Shown here piece by piece: positions 28,435 through 37,424 of a DNA stretch of 64,000 nt. Source of the stretch: Candidatus Hydrogenedentota bacterium (GTDB lineage: Bacteria; Hydrogenedentota; Hydrogenedentia; Hydrogenedentales; SLHB01); contig JABWCD010000023.1 of NCBI GenBank assembly GCA_013359265.1, positions 1 through 64,000 on the forward strand, written 5' to 3'. The notes beneath the pieces were generated by a model. That model was not told where the DNA came from. It ran no database searches and saw only the letters and a program-made list of their open reading frames with translations. The translations under genes were made by a program, and so were the position numbers. Position 1 is the stretch's first letter. The number at the start of each line of letters is the position of its first letter.

Positions 28435-30627
28435 ATCGAAATCCATCTGCCTGCGTTCGCACACGAACTGCACTGCAGAGCACTGCGTTTGAGCGAACGC
28501 AAACTCGATAGTACTCATCAACTCCGCCGTTGCCATACCGGAGGATTCCACGCGCACCGGCGCCAGAACATGGGGGCCCGCCAAATCGTGCAGCGCGCCC
28601 TCCTCGCGAAATCTGTCTTTCGTGTTGGGCAAAATCGTCGTACCGATACCCGGCGTATACGTCGCGTCGCGCGTAATCGGATCGTGTTTGACTACGGCCC
28701 GGGCGCAGTCTGTATGCAATTGCAGATCAAGCCGCGCCAACCGCCGCGCGCACGCCTCACCTTCGTACGCGGCCACGATAACGTCGATGCCTGTCGGCGA
28801 ATAAGCGTCTGCCGCATTTCGCAGAGCGAGGACCACTCGCTGCGCGCACGCCGCCGACTCGGGAGAACCGTACAGCGCGTCGCCCGTAAGGTGCTGCACG
28901 CACTCGTTGAGACCGGTCACGCCAAGGACGTACCGGCCGTGCCGCGGGTCCGCGTACGCAATGCCCCCATGCCGAAACGCCAGCGCCGCGAGCGGGCCGA
29001 TACCGCCAAACGCAAACAAGCGCTCAAGGAATCCCTTCTTCTCCGCGAGCGCTTCGAGCGCCACACGCCCGCGCGTCGCAAGTGAGTTGCAGAGCGCGTC
29101 CTCGTTGCCAGCCTCGTACGCCGCACGCGCCAAATTCAGCGTAACGATCCCGCCAATCGCATCGCGAGCGGGCCAATTCGGGTTCGGCGCGGTGTCCGCC
29201 CGGCGATCGAACGCGAGCGTCACACGTGCGCGGCGCTCCGGCGATTCGAGCAGCGATTCGAGCCACACGCGAAAATCGGGCTGACCCAGCGCTTCGGCGT
29301 TCACGCGCACGGCGATCCACGGAATGGCCAATGCGCTGCCTTCATCGATCGCCGCGCCCCAGACCTCCGCGAACTGCATCGCAAACATGCACGACGCGAT
29401 GTTCGCCTGGTCCCATCGGAATTCAATCGTCGCCGGCCGCAACGCCCCCGGCGTCATCATCGCGAACAGCGCGAGCCGCGCGATGCGGTCCATGTCCGCC
29501 GCGCTGTGCAGCAGCGGCGACAACGATTCGTTGAACGCGCTCCAACGCGTGCCCTCGACAAAGTGCCGCTGCATCGCCGCGTTGAACCGCGACGTTTGCG
29601 CGATCAGCGCGTCCGCCGTCTCCGGCGGCGGCGCATACCGGCTGCCGGAGAAAATGGCGAGCCCAAAGCGCTTCACAAACTCGAGCGAATGCCACGCGCT
29701 GTGGAAGCGGTCAACCTGCGAGAGATCGTGCAAATGAATATCGCCGCGCAGGTGCGCTTCGGTGACTTCAGCCGAATGCACTGCCGACAACGCGAACTCG
29801 CGCTTCACGCGCCGTGCCAGTGCGATGTCTGTCGATGACGGGTCCTGTTGCCCTTCCACTTCCCCCTGGTTCGGCGTGCAGACGATCTGTTCCGCGTCGT
29901 ACAACGGCACGCCTAGCCGCATGTGCCGCGCGCGGAACCGCTCGAGACCCAGCTCGACGAGTTTCGCGTCCACGAGTTCGCGCACGAGCGCGGCCGTCAA
30001 CGTCGTCAGCCCCGCCCGCGTAACCTGCACCTCCACCTCCGCCGCGACACGTCGCGCGTCGCCTTCAGGCAAGCGCGCCTCGCGGACCAGTGCCTGCACG
30101 ATGCGTTCGCGATCCCATCCCGCGAGCCGTTCGTCGCTCGTGCGCACGAACAGCGGTTGTTGAAGGGCCGGTTCGAGCGCATCGCGCTGTTCCCGTGCCT
30201 CGTCGAGTTCTTTGAGAATCGCGCTCACGTCGCCGCTGCGCAGTTTGCGCAGGCGCGCGCGTTGGTCGCGATAGCGCGCATACGCCAACGCCGTCCGGCC
30301 GTGGCCCATCTCGATCAAAACGCGCTCGACCGCGTCGTGTACGTGGTCCACCGTCGGCGTCGCGCCGTTCAACCGTTTCGCGAGGTAAATCGTGACGCCC
30401 GACGCGAGGCTCTCCGCGCGGTCCCGATCCTCGCCGCCGATCGCGTGGGCCGCATTGAAGATTGCATCGGCAATCTTCCGCTGCTCGAACGGCGCCTCGC
30501 GCCCATCGCGCTTCACAATCCATTGGATCGGGGATGGCGCCTCGACAAACGGCACCGCGAAAGAAAGCTGCGCGTCGAAAGCGCCTTCGCGCGGCGAACG
30601 ATCGATGTCGTCGTCTGGATCGGTCAT
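28426..30627 (-). CDS. NrdD-family (class III ribonucleotide reductase-like) protein without glycyl radical domain
   Basis: 733 residues from the ATG at 30627 (an in-frame TTG lies 12 bases earlier). Residues about 35-125 are an ATP-cone (IQWIVKRDGREAPFEQRKIADAIF); a second, weaker cone-like segment spans about 165-245. The body follows NrdD: GDIHLHDLSQVDRF, GGIVTLNLARAAYE, GVTGLNECVQHLTGDALYG, and LHTDCARAVVKHDPI. The usual C-terminal zinc site and the glycyl-radical loop (R-x-x-G-Y type) are absent: the chain stops at VCERRQMDFDSL. The segments where the two catalytic cysteines lie in NrdD also appear changed. There is no nrdG activase in the window. It may be an altered reductase, a regulator or a decaying gene, though the frame is open along its whole length. 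Confidence 0.75.
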   Translation of the reverse strand: MTDPDDDIDRSPREGAFDAQLSFAVPFVEAPSPIQWIVKRDGREAPFEQRKIADAIFNAAHAIGGEDRDRAESLASGVTIYLAKRLNGATPTVDHVHDAVERVLIEMGHGRTALAYARYRDQRARLRKLRSGDVSAILKELDEAREQRDALEPALQQPLFVRTSDERLAGWDRERIVQALVREARLPEGDARRVAAEVEVQVTRAGLTTLTAALVRELVDAKLVELGLERFRARHMRLGVPLYDAEQIVCTPNQGEVEGQQDPSSTDIALARRVKREFALSAVHSAEVTEAHLRGDIHLHDLSQVDRFHSAWHSLEFVKRFGLAIFSGSRYAPPPETADALIAQTSRFNAAMQRHFVEGTRWSAFNESLSPLLHSAADMDRIARLALFAMMTPGALRPATIEFRWDQANIASCMFAMQFAEVWGAAIDEGSALAIPWIAVRVNAEALGQPDFRVWLESLLESPERRARVTLAFDRRADTAPNPNWPARDAIGGIVTLNLARAAYEAGNEDALCNSLATRGRVALEALAEKKGFLERLFAFGGIGPLAALAFRHGGIAYADPRHGRYVLGVTGLNECVQHLTGDALYGSPESAACAQRVVLALRNAADAYSPTGIDVIVAAYEGEACARRLARLDLQLHTDCARAVVKHDPITRDATYTPGIGTTILPNTKDRFREEGALHDLAGPHVLAPVRVESSGMATAELMSTIEFAFAQTQCSAVQFVCERRQMDFDSL

Positions 30628-30814
30628 CTGAAACCGCAACCCCCGTATTTCACCGCGCCGAGCGCAAAGTGTAGCAAAACAAGCGGACTACGAGGAAGTC
30701 GAAAAGAGAAACGAGAGCTTTGCGACCAACGGAACAAATCGAAATGTGTCAACCGTCCAAGCGGTGCATTTGCGTCCCTTGGGTCCTTGTCGTCGTTGCT
30801 GTGATACGACCCAT

Positions 30815-31861
30815 TTACCGGATCGAATTAACGTACAGTATCTTGTTTGAGAACTCCGAGCGGTCGCGCATTCTCTCCATCGCGCCGGCAAGCTCCGGCA
30901 ACCCGACGCGGTGCGTGACGAGCGGCGTCACATCCAACTTTCCGTTCGACATGAACTCGATTGCCGTATGCCAGTCGTCGCACCCGCTGGGGTTGTACGA
31001 CGAATTCCACGAACCAACGATGCGCAGTTGTTTGCGCAGGATTGCCCAGTACGCATCTTTCGGCAGGCTCATGTCGCCTTCGGGATTGCCAAGCAGCACC
31101 ACGCGCCCGAACGGTCTCGCGGCGGCCATGCACTGCTCGAACGCCACGGAACTGCCCGACGCTTCGATAACGACGTCCGCCCCGGCGCAATCAAGTGCAC
31201 GCATCGCGTCCGCGATCGCCGTTATACGCGGGTTGCATACGTGCGCAAATCCAAGCGTCCGCGCGAATTCCAACTTGCGCTCGTCGATATCCGCGAGCAT
31301 CACCGCCCCGGCGCCGAAGGCGCGCGCCGCCATCGCAACAAGTAGCCCGATCGGCCCCGCGCCCATGACGAGCACAACGTCGCCCGCTTTCACCCCCCCA
31401 TGACCCAACGCATGCAACGCCACCGCCGCCGGTTCAGTCATGGCCGCCTCCTCGAGCGAAAGCGTGTCCGGAATGGGAAGTACGTTCCACGCGGGCGCGC
31501 AAACGAATTCCGCGAACGCGCCGTTCGACCGCGATCCCAGGTAATCGTAGTCGGCACACAATGCGAATTCGTTCGCCGCGCACATCGTGCACTTCATGCA
31601 AGGAATCAGCGGGAAGATCGTCGCGCGCGTTCCAATCAGCGACGCGTCGACTCCGTCGCCGACGGAAACGATCGTGCCGGAAAACTCGTGTCCCGGAATC
31701 AGCGGAAACCGATAGGTACCCGTCTTGTACACGCGCGGAATGTCCGAACCGCACACACCGCACGCCGCCACGCGCACGAGCACCTCGCCCACGCGGGGCT
31801 TGGGATCGGTGGCCGTTTCGCACCGAAGATCGCCAACGGCGTGTAGAACACAGGCTTGCAT
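30815..31861 (-). CDS. zinc-dependent medium-chain alcohol/polyol dehydrogenase
   Basis: 348 residues. Catalytic zinc ligands C37 (GVCGSD) and H58-E59 (GHEFSG); structural zinc C88, C91, C94, C102; Rossmann motif GAGPIGLLVA. Closest in style to GatD/sorbitol dehydrogenases that oxidise sugar alcohols or sugar-alcohol phosphates with NAD. The substrate is not determined by the sequence. It lies alone between the NrdD-like gene and sucD, on the same strand as both, 187 bases upstream of the NrdD-like start. Confidence 0.9.
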   Translation of the reverse strand: MQACVLHAVGDLRCETATDPKPRVGEVLVRVAACGVCGSDIPRVYKTGTYRFPLIPGHEFSGTIVSVGDGVDASLIGTRATIFPLIPCMKCTMCAANEFALCADYDYLGSRSNGAFAEFVCAPAWNVLPIPDTLSLEEAAMTEPAAVALHALGHGGVKAGDVVLVMGAGPIGLLVAMAARAFGAGAVMLADIDERKLEFARTLGFAHVCNPRITAIADAMRALDCAGADVVIEASGSSVAFEQCMAAARPFGRVVLLGNPEGDMSLPKDAYWAILRKQLRIVGSWNSSYNPSGCDDWHTAIEFMSNGKLDVTPLVTHRVGLPELAGAMERMRDRSEFSNKILYVNSIR

Positions 31862-31872
31862 CTAAGAAAGAA

Positions 31873-31943
31873 AACCACGAAGACACGGAGTACACGGAGA
31901 TACTCTTGAGTATCTGTTTTGCATTCTCCGTGTCTCCGTGGTT
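31873..31943. repeat. inverted repeat hairpin, CCACGGAGACACGGAG type
   Basis: AACCACGAAGACACGGAG (from 31873) pairs with CTCCGTGTCTCCGTGGTT (to 31943). Between them lies a second palindrome GATACTC-tt-GAGTATC (31899-31914). It lies between the convergent-facing end of the sucD unit and the dehydrogenase start. It is a separate sequence class from the family B element that follows. Confidence 0.7.
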
Positions 31944-31965
31944 AAAGATTTCGTGCGGCTAGAAG

Positions 31966-32106
31966 AATTCAAGTTTGAGAGCACAGTTTGTTTCGTGCTC
32001 CTGCTCGTGTGTCGTCATCGTACTCGCACTCGATACTCGATAAGATCAAGTACGATGACAAGCAAGAGCACGAGCACGCGGTGCAGCCGACCGTGAAACG
32101 CTCTAG
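31966..32106 (+). repeat. family B palindromic element, full copy
   Basis: Begins AATTCAAGTTTGAG and ends GTGAAACGCTCTAG. Central arms GTCGTCATCGTACT and AAGTACGATGACAAG enclose CACTCGATACTCGATAAG; outer arms include CGTGCTCCTGCTCGTG and AGAGCACGAGCACG. The closing CTCTAG contains the stop codon (TAG on the minus strand, 32103-32105) of sucD. Confidence 0.8.
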
Positions 32107-32972
32107 TTCAGTTCCCGCTTCACCAACTTCACGACGTCGCTGATAATCCGCGCGACCGGGATTCCCGCTGCTTCGAGTTTCGCGATCTTCGACGCCGCCG
32201 TGTCGTCCTCGCCGCCGACAATCGCGCCCGCGTGGCCCATGCGGCGTCCCGGCGGCGCGGTCAGGCCCGCCATAAAGCCGACGATCGGCTTCTTCATATT
32301 CTTCGTGAAGTACTCCGCCGCGATCACCTCGTCCTGCCCGCCGATCTCGCCCACGAGCACGACCGCGTCCGTGTCCTTATCCGCCTCGAAGAGCGGAAGC
32401 AGATCGACGAACTTGCTTCCAATGATCGGATCGCCGCCAATGCCGATGCACGTCGATTCGCCGAGGCCCGAGTCCGTCAGTTCCTTTACAATTTCATAGG
32501 TCAGCGTCCCGCTGCGCGAGATGACACCGATGCGCCCCGGCTTGTGAATCTGTCCCGGCATGATACCGATCTTGCACGCGCCCGGCGTAATGAGCCCCGG
32601 GCAATTCGGTCCGATCAGGCGGATGCCCTTCGCCGTCAGCGCTTCGTACGCCTCCAATACGTCCAGCGTGGGGACGCCTTCCGTGATCGCGACGAGCAGT
32701 TCGATGTCCGAGTTCGCCGCATCGAGCATCGCTCCCTTCGCAAACGCCGCCGGAACATACATGACCGAAGCCGTCGCCCCCGTCGCTTTCACCGCTTCGG
32801 CAACGGAATTAAACACTGGCACGCCGCACGCCGTCTGTCCGCCCTTGCCGGGCGTCACGCCGCCGGCGATCTTCGTGCCGTACTCGATCATCTGCTGCGT
32901 ATGAAACGAGCCGTCGCGCCCGGTGATGCCCTGCACGATGACCTTCGTGTCTTTATCGATAAGAATGCTCAC
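32103..32972 (-). CDS. sucD: succinyl-CoA synthetase, alpha subunit
   Basis: 289 residues, usual length. It forms, with the beta subunit, the TCA-cycle enzyme that makes ATP or GTP from succinyl-CoA. CoA-binding [14 protein letters not shown] near the N-terminus, [11 protein letters not shown], and the phosphorylated histidine H247 in GHAGAI. The ATG overlaps the sucC stop (ATGA). The stop codon lies inside a family B repeat, which may provide transcription end or mRNA protection. Confidence 0.98.
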   Translation of the reverse strand: MSILIDKDTKVIVQGITGRDGSFHTQQMIEYGTKIAGGVTPGKGGQTACGVPVFNSVAEAVKATGATASVMYVPAAFAKGAMLDAANSDIELLVAITEGVPTLDVLEAYEALTAKGIRLIGPNCPGLITPGACKIGIMPGQIHKPGRIGVISRSGTLTYEIVKELTDSGLGESTCIGIGGDPIIGSKFVDLLPLFEADKDTDAVVLVGEIGGQDEVIAAEYFTKNMKKPIVGFMAGLTAPPGRRMGHAGAIVGGEDDTAASKIAKLEAAGIPVARIISDVVKLVKRELN

Positions 32973-34111
32973 GCGTTGCCTCCCAACTTCGCCGCCAATG
33001 TCGCGCCTTCTTCGAGTGTCGTCGCAGGCGTCAGTTTTGTGCCCTCCAGCAACGCGCGGCCTTCCTTCTCATTCGTGCCGATGAGCCGCACGACGATCGG
33101 CACCTTCACGTCGAACTCGTTCAACGATTCGAGAATGCCCCGCGCAATATCGTCGCACCGCGTGATGCCGCCAAAGATGTTGATCAGAATGACCTTCACA
33201 TCCGGGTCTTTCAGAATCAGTTTGAACGCCGCGACAACCTTCTTCGGGTTCGAGCTGCCGCCGACATCGAGAAAGTTTGCGGGCTCGCCGCCGAAATGCT
33301 TGATCGTGTCCATCGTCGCCATTGCGAGGCCCGCGCCGTTCACCATGCACCCGATGCTGCCGTCAAGGCGGATGAACGACAGTCCGCCTTCCTTCGCGGA
33401 GAGTTCGTCAGCGTCTTCGGAATCCATGTCGCGCAGCGTGACCAGGTCTTCGTGGCGAAACAACGCGTTATCGTCGAGCAACACTTTCGCATCGAGCGCG
33501 ATCACCTGGCCCTTGTCATCGACAATGAGCGGATTGATCTCCACCAGCGAGCAGTCTTTCTCGGCGAACAGCTTCGCCATCTTCGCCATGATGTCGGCGG
33601 CCTGCGTAGCTTGATCCGCGTCGCTGAACAGTTTCGATGCGAACGCGGTGTAGTCCGCGGCCGTGCCGTTGCGCAACTCCGCCGCCGGCACTTCCAGCCG
33701 CAAAATCTTCTCCGGCGATTCCTTCGCCGTCACCTCGATCTCGACTCCGCCCTCCGCGCAACCGATGAACACGGCCTTGCGCGCGCCGCGATCGATGAGA
33801 ATGCTGAGGTAGACTTCCTTCGCAATGTTCGCCGCCGGCGTCACGAGGAGCTGTTTGACCGGCAAACCTTTGATAGTCAGGTCGAGAATCTGTTTGGCGA
33901 CCTTCTCCACGTCCGTAATCTTCTCGACAACTTTTACGCCGCCCGCCTTGCCGCGCCCGCCTACGTGCACCTGCGCCTTCAGCACCACCGGCACGCCCAC
34001 GACGGAAGCCGCCCGCACCGCGTGGACCGCCGTCTTCACCGCCTCGCCCGGCGGCGTCGGAATGCCGTACTGGCGGAACAAGTCCTTGCCCTGATATTCG
34101 TGAAGTTTCAT
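32969..34111 (-). CDS. sucC: succinyl-CoA synthetase, beta subunit
   Basis: 380 residues from the ATG at 34111, chosen because [18 protein letters not shown] is the family's usual opening and AAAGGA lies 7 bases before it; the longer frame has no such signal. ATP-grasp fold with [18 protein letters not shown] and [16 protein letters not shown]-terminal [15 protein letters not shown] forms the CoA/phosphate site. First gene of the sucCD unit. Confidence 0.98.
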   Translation of the reverse strand: MKLHEYQGKDLFRQYGIPTPPGEAVKTAVHAVRAASVVGVPVVLKAQVHVGGRGKAGGVKVVEKITDVEKVAKQILDLTIKGLPVKQLLVTPAANIAKEVYLSILIDRGARKAVFIGCAEGGVEIEVTAKESPEKILRLEVPAAELRNGTAADYTAFASKLFSDADQATQAADIMAKMAKLFAEKDCSLVEINPLIVDDKGQVIALDAKVLLDDNALFRHEDLVTLRDMDSEDADELSAKEGGLSFIRLDGSIGCMVNGAGLAMATMDTIKHFGGEPANFLDVGGSSNPKKVVAAFKLILKDPDVKVILINIFGGITRCDDIARGILESLNEFDVKVPIVVRLIGTNEKEGRALLEGTKLTPATTLEEGATLAAKLGGNA

Positions 34112-34218
34112 GCCGCGTCCTTTCGTGACAACAAGGCGGGGTGCACCCAAAGAGCGCCAAACGATAGCGGGAAAATCGCCAAAAAATCAAACGGAGCGAG
34201 CGCGTTTTACTCGCGACA

Positions 34219-34279
34219 CTCGTTACGAAGTTTCCACTTCGTAACGCCCTCTTGAAAAGCTCCGCTTTGCGCTTCATCC
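34219..34279 (-). repeat. family A palindromic repeat, single unit
   Basis: On the plus strand CTCGTTACGAAG-tttcca-CTTCGTAACG, then CCCTCTTGAAAAGCTCCGCTT. It is the reverse complement of the unit at 1534-1588 and sits in the divergent region between sucC and the exported repeat protein. Confidence 0.8.
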
Positions 34280-34327
34280 TTGACGGGCGCCCCACGGGGC
34301 ATGACAACTACTCCCACTGGGCCCAAC

Positions 34328-36226
34328 ATGCTTCGGTCACTCATACGCGCCAGAATCTTGCTCTTAGCATTCGTCGTGCTATTCGGATTCGTCTGGTACG
34401 CGTTCCAGTCTCCGGAGCCTCAATCCGCGAAACCCGCGGCGTCGCCCGCAACGCCCGTGCTGGAACAGGCCGAAAGCACTCCCTCCCTATCAACGCCAGA
34501 GCTCGAACCCGAAACAGCGCCGGCGCCCCAATCGCACGGCCCCAACGCCATCTCCGGCGCCGTCACCGATCATACCAGCGCGCCGGTCGCTCGGGCCGAA
34601 ATCGCGGCGTACGATCCCAATCTCGGCGCGAAGAAGACCACCTCCGATTCGAACGGCCGCTTCTCGATTGGCGGCCTCGACACATCGCGCACCTATCGCG
34701 TCAGCGCGAATGCGCCCCACTTCAACGAGGCCGCCGCCGAAAACGTCTCGCCCGGAACCGACGACGTTGTACTGGCGCTCGAACCGATGAGCGCTGCGCG
34801 CGGCATCGTCGTCGACGCATCCACCGGAGCCCCCGTCACCGCGTTCGAGGTCGCATTCGTTTTCCCGCCGCCAGAGAACGCCGCGGATTGGAATGCGCGA
34901 AGTCTCGGCAGTTCCGTGGCGTGGTCTCCGGTCTCCGATGCTTCCGGCGCATTCGAGATCAACGACGTGCTGAGCGATCAACCGTTCGCGGTGGCCGCGC
35001 GCGCGAAAGGACACAGCAGCGCCTTTGCGCCGTGCGACGCCGTCGCGCCGGGGGAATCGATCGACGGTATCGTCATACGCCTCGCACGCGGCGCAACAAT
35101 TGCCGGCATCGTGGAAACCGATCGCGGCGTACCGGTGGCGGACGCGGCCATCGTCATTGGGACAACCGGAGTATCCCTCGAGGACGCCGCGCGCAGCGAT
35201 GCCGATGGCGCGTTCACTATCGACGATCTTCCCGCGGCCACACTTGTCGTTTCCGCTGTCCATCCCGAGTACGGTTTCGCGCGCGCGGACGTAACCGCCG
35301 CCGCTGGAATTGAATCCCGCGTCAGATTGGTCATGGCCACCGGCGGCGCAATCGAAGGCGTGGTGACAAACAACGGCGCGCCCGCCGCGAATGCACGCAT
35401 CCACATTAACACGCAGCCCGGCTCGAACCAGGACCCGTCCTTCCGCAGCGAGGAATACCGGCAAACCACAACAGACGCGGATGGACGGTTCATGGTTAGC
35501 GGACTCGGCGGCGGCGCCTACGATGTCATGGCGATTCTCCCAAGCGACGACGGCGGGTCCGCATCCGAGGTGCGATTAACGGCGGCGGCGGAAGTCGAGA
35601 CAGGCAAGATCACGTCGGTGACGATCGCGTTCGCGCCCGCATTCGCCTCCGTATCCGTGAATGTCACCATGAACGGCGAACCGGTGATCGACGGCGAAGT
35701 GCGCGGTGTAATCGGCACCGGCTCGGGCGACAAACGGTTCGGCGGGCCGCTGAACGATCAAGGCGCGTACCGAGCGGAACGCCTGCCCGCCGGCGTGGCG
35801 TACGTCGAGATCATCGCAAACCAGCCGACGGGCGTGCTGAAACGAGCGATCACATTTCCTCTGCGTGACGGAGAAGACGCGGAGCACGACGTCGCGCTCG
35901 ACGCGCAAACCGCAATCGCCGGCCGCGTGACGTCACTCGCCGAGGGCGAACACGCGGAAGTGATCGTTGTCGCGGGACAGCCGGACGCCGACGCTGGCAG
36001 CGTGCAGGAGCTGCTCGCGCTACGCCACTCGGCCGCGGGGCACGCGGAGGTTGCCGAAGACGGCGCGTTCCGAGTTGAAGGAATCGAACCGGGCGCCTAC
36101 ACCATCATTGCCGTAGCTTTCACCCCCGACGACGACGCCGGCGACCCAATTGACAGCATGCGTCTCACCAAAACCCCCGTCACCGTCGCCGATGGCGTGA
36201 CCACCGAACTCGACCTAGCACCGTAA
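34328..36226 (+). CDS. exported protein with repeated carboxypeptidase-regulatory-like domains
   Basis: 632 residues from ATG 34328; an ATG at 34301 is also possible. No good ribosome site precedes either, and the open frame before them lies in the family A repeat. The N-terminus is a signal anchor (LIRARILLLAFVVLFGFVWYAF) followed by a Pro/Ala/Glu-rich linker. The remainder is at least five CarboxypepD_reg/CnaB-like beta-sandwich repeats, each with an ISGAVTD, GIVVDASTGAPV, GATIAGIVETDRG or GAIEGVVTNNGAP opening and a TTTDADGRFMVSGL-type end. Such proteins are surface scaffolds or peptidase-like sensors; no catalytic motif is visible. Standing alone between divergent sucCD and the SGNH gene. 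Confidence 0.75.
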   Translation: MLRSLIRARILLLAFVVLFGFVWYAFQSPEPQSAKPAASPATPVLEQAESTPSLSTPELEPETAPAPQSHGPNAISGAVTDHTSAPVARAEIAAYDPNLGAKKTTSDSNGRFSIGGLDTSRTYRVSANAPHFNEAAAENVSPGTDDVVLALEPMSAARGIVVDASTGAPVTAFEVAFVFPPPENAADWNARSLGSSVAWSPVSDASGAFEINDVLSDQPFAVAARAKGHSSAFAPCDAVAPGESIDGIVIRLARGATIAGIVETDRGVPVADAAIVIGTTGVSLEDAARSDADGAFTIDDLPAATLVVSAVHPEYGFARADVTAAAGIESRVRLVMATGGAIEGVVTNNGAPAANARIHINTQPGSNQDPSFRSEEYRQTTTDADGRFMVSGLGGGAYDVMAILPSDDGGSASEVRLTAAAEVETGKITSVTIAFAPAFASVSVNVTMNGEPVIDGEVRGVIGTGSGDKRFGGPLNDQGAYRAERLPAGVAYVEIIANQPTGVLKRAITFPLRDGEDAEHDVALDAQTAIAGRVTSLAEGEHAEVIVVAGQPDADAGSVQELLALRHSAAGHAEVAEDGAFRVEGIEPGAYTIIAVAFTPDDDAGDPIDSMRLTKTPVTVADGVTTELDLAP

Positions 36227-36281
36227 CCGGCAGCAGATTTTCGGTTTGCTGCGGTATGTGTCAATTGTTTAACCGAATGCC

Positions 36282-36310
36282 TTGACAGATCACACTACCT
36301 GTGCTAGCTT
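36282..36310 (+). promoter_or_regulatory. sigma70-type promoter with long leader
   Basis: TTGACA (36282-36287), 17 bases, TAGCTT (36305-36310). Transcription would begin near 36317, leaving a leader of about 225 bases before the ATG at 36544. The leader holds GC-rich pairing segments (for example GGCCTGCTGGCC near 36380), but matches no riboswitch that I can recognise. Confidence 0.6.
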
Positions 36311-36543
36311 AGCTTTTCGATCGGGCTGAGTACAGCGGGGGCTGCGACCGGCGCGTTCCATGTTTGTTCCGCGCACTTCGTGGCCTGCTGGCCGGGGTCT
36401 TCTAATCGAGTTTTCACATTTCCTTGGGACGATCCATGTCACGCAGGAGAAAGGGGGTGTGTCGGCAAGGCAAAACAGGGCTGGTCAATGGTCTGTGAGT
36501 CGGGGAAACAATAAACCTCAAACGTAATATGGGAGCGCGATCC

Positions 36544-37338
36544 ATGCAGTATCGAATCATGTGTGTAGCGGCCCTCGCGGTTGCGTTAGCGTTGTCCAAT
36601 ACCGCCCACGCGGCGTATCCAAACTCGATTGCCGGTCTCGGTGACAGCATCACGCGCGCCGCGCTGGCTGACAATTCCATCGGCGGACTTTCCTACGGTC
36701 AGCCCGAGCACAGTTGGTCCACGGGCTATTCGTCGTCCGACGGTGTAAACAGCCACTACGAACGTATCCTCGCGGCAAACCCCGCCATCAGCGGCAACAC
36801 GTACAACCTCGCCGAATCCGGCGCGAACATGGCCGACCTTCCCGGCCAGGCAAACGCGGCCGTAGCGTCCGGCGCACAGTACGTCGTCATCCAGATGGGC
36901 GGCAACGACGTGTGCGCCGACAGTTCGGCGGAAATGACCTCCGTCGCCAGCTACGACGCAAACTTCCGAACGGCAATCAACACCCTAAAGGCGGGACTTC
37001 CGAGCGCCAAGATTCTGGTTACCGAGGTCGTTCGCGTAAAGCGCGTGTACGACGTAGGCAAGTACAATCTCGGGTGCCTGCTTCAGTGGGCGACGTTCCA
37101 GTGGTGCGACAACGTCCTCCGAAACGGTTCCACCCAGCGTAATCAGGCCGACGCCCGCAATATCGAGTACAACAACGCGCTTCGCACGGCCAGCGCGCAG
37201 CTTGGCGTGCTCTTCGACGATGACGTGTTCGAGTGGACGTTCAGCCGCGGCAACCTCAGCGACGTCGACTGCTTCCATCCGGACCTCAGCGGCCAGAACC
37301 TGCTCGCCAACATCACGTACGACGCATCGCGGTTCTAA
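36544..37338 (+). CDS. secreted SGNH/GDSL-family hydrolase
   Basis: 264 residues from ATG 36544, with GGGAG (36531-36535) upstream; an earlier in-frame ATG (36529) has no such signal. Signal peptide MQYRIMCVAALAVALALSNTAHA. SGNH blocks: I GDSIT, II the glycine in NLAESGANM, III GGND, V DVDCFHPD with D and H. Members are esterases or lipases, including carbohydrate acetyl esterases, which would suit a polysaccharide-using organism. A clear terminator follows. Confidence 0.9.
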   Translation: MQYRIMCVAALAVALALSNTAHAAYPNSIAGLGDSITRAALADNSIGGLSYGQPEHSWSTGYSSSDGVNSHYERILAANPAISGNTYNLAESGANMADLPGQANAAVASGAQYVVIQMGGNDVCADSSAEMTSVASYDANFRTAINTLKAGLPSAKILVTEVVRVKRVYDVGKYNLGCLLQWATFQWCDNVLRNGSTQRNQADARNIEYNNALRTASAQLGVLFDDDVFEWTFSRGNLSDVDCFHPDLSGQNLLANITYDASRF

Positions 37339-37364
37339 TGTGAATAGGTCCTAATTTTCGGATC

Positions 37365-37405
37365 GCCGGGCCTGCGGGTATCGAATCCTCGCAGGCCCGG
37401 CTTTC
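37365..37405 (+). terminator. Rho-independent terminator after SGNH gene
   Basis: GCCGGGCCTGCG (37365-37376) pairs with CGCAGGCCCGGC (37390-37401), 13-base loop, then TTTC. Confidence 0.85.
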
Positions 37406-37424
37406 ATAAGGGGTCTTATCCAGG

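Noticed and set aside
36400-36520. Possible cyclic-di-GMP riboswitch (TGTCACGCA piece) in the SGNH leader
   Set aside because: Only the short TGTCACGCA string agrees; the remaining conserved positions of the class are missing.
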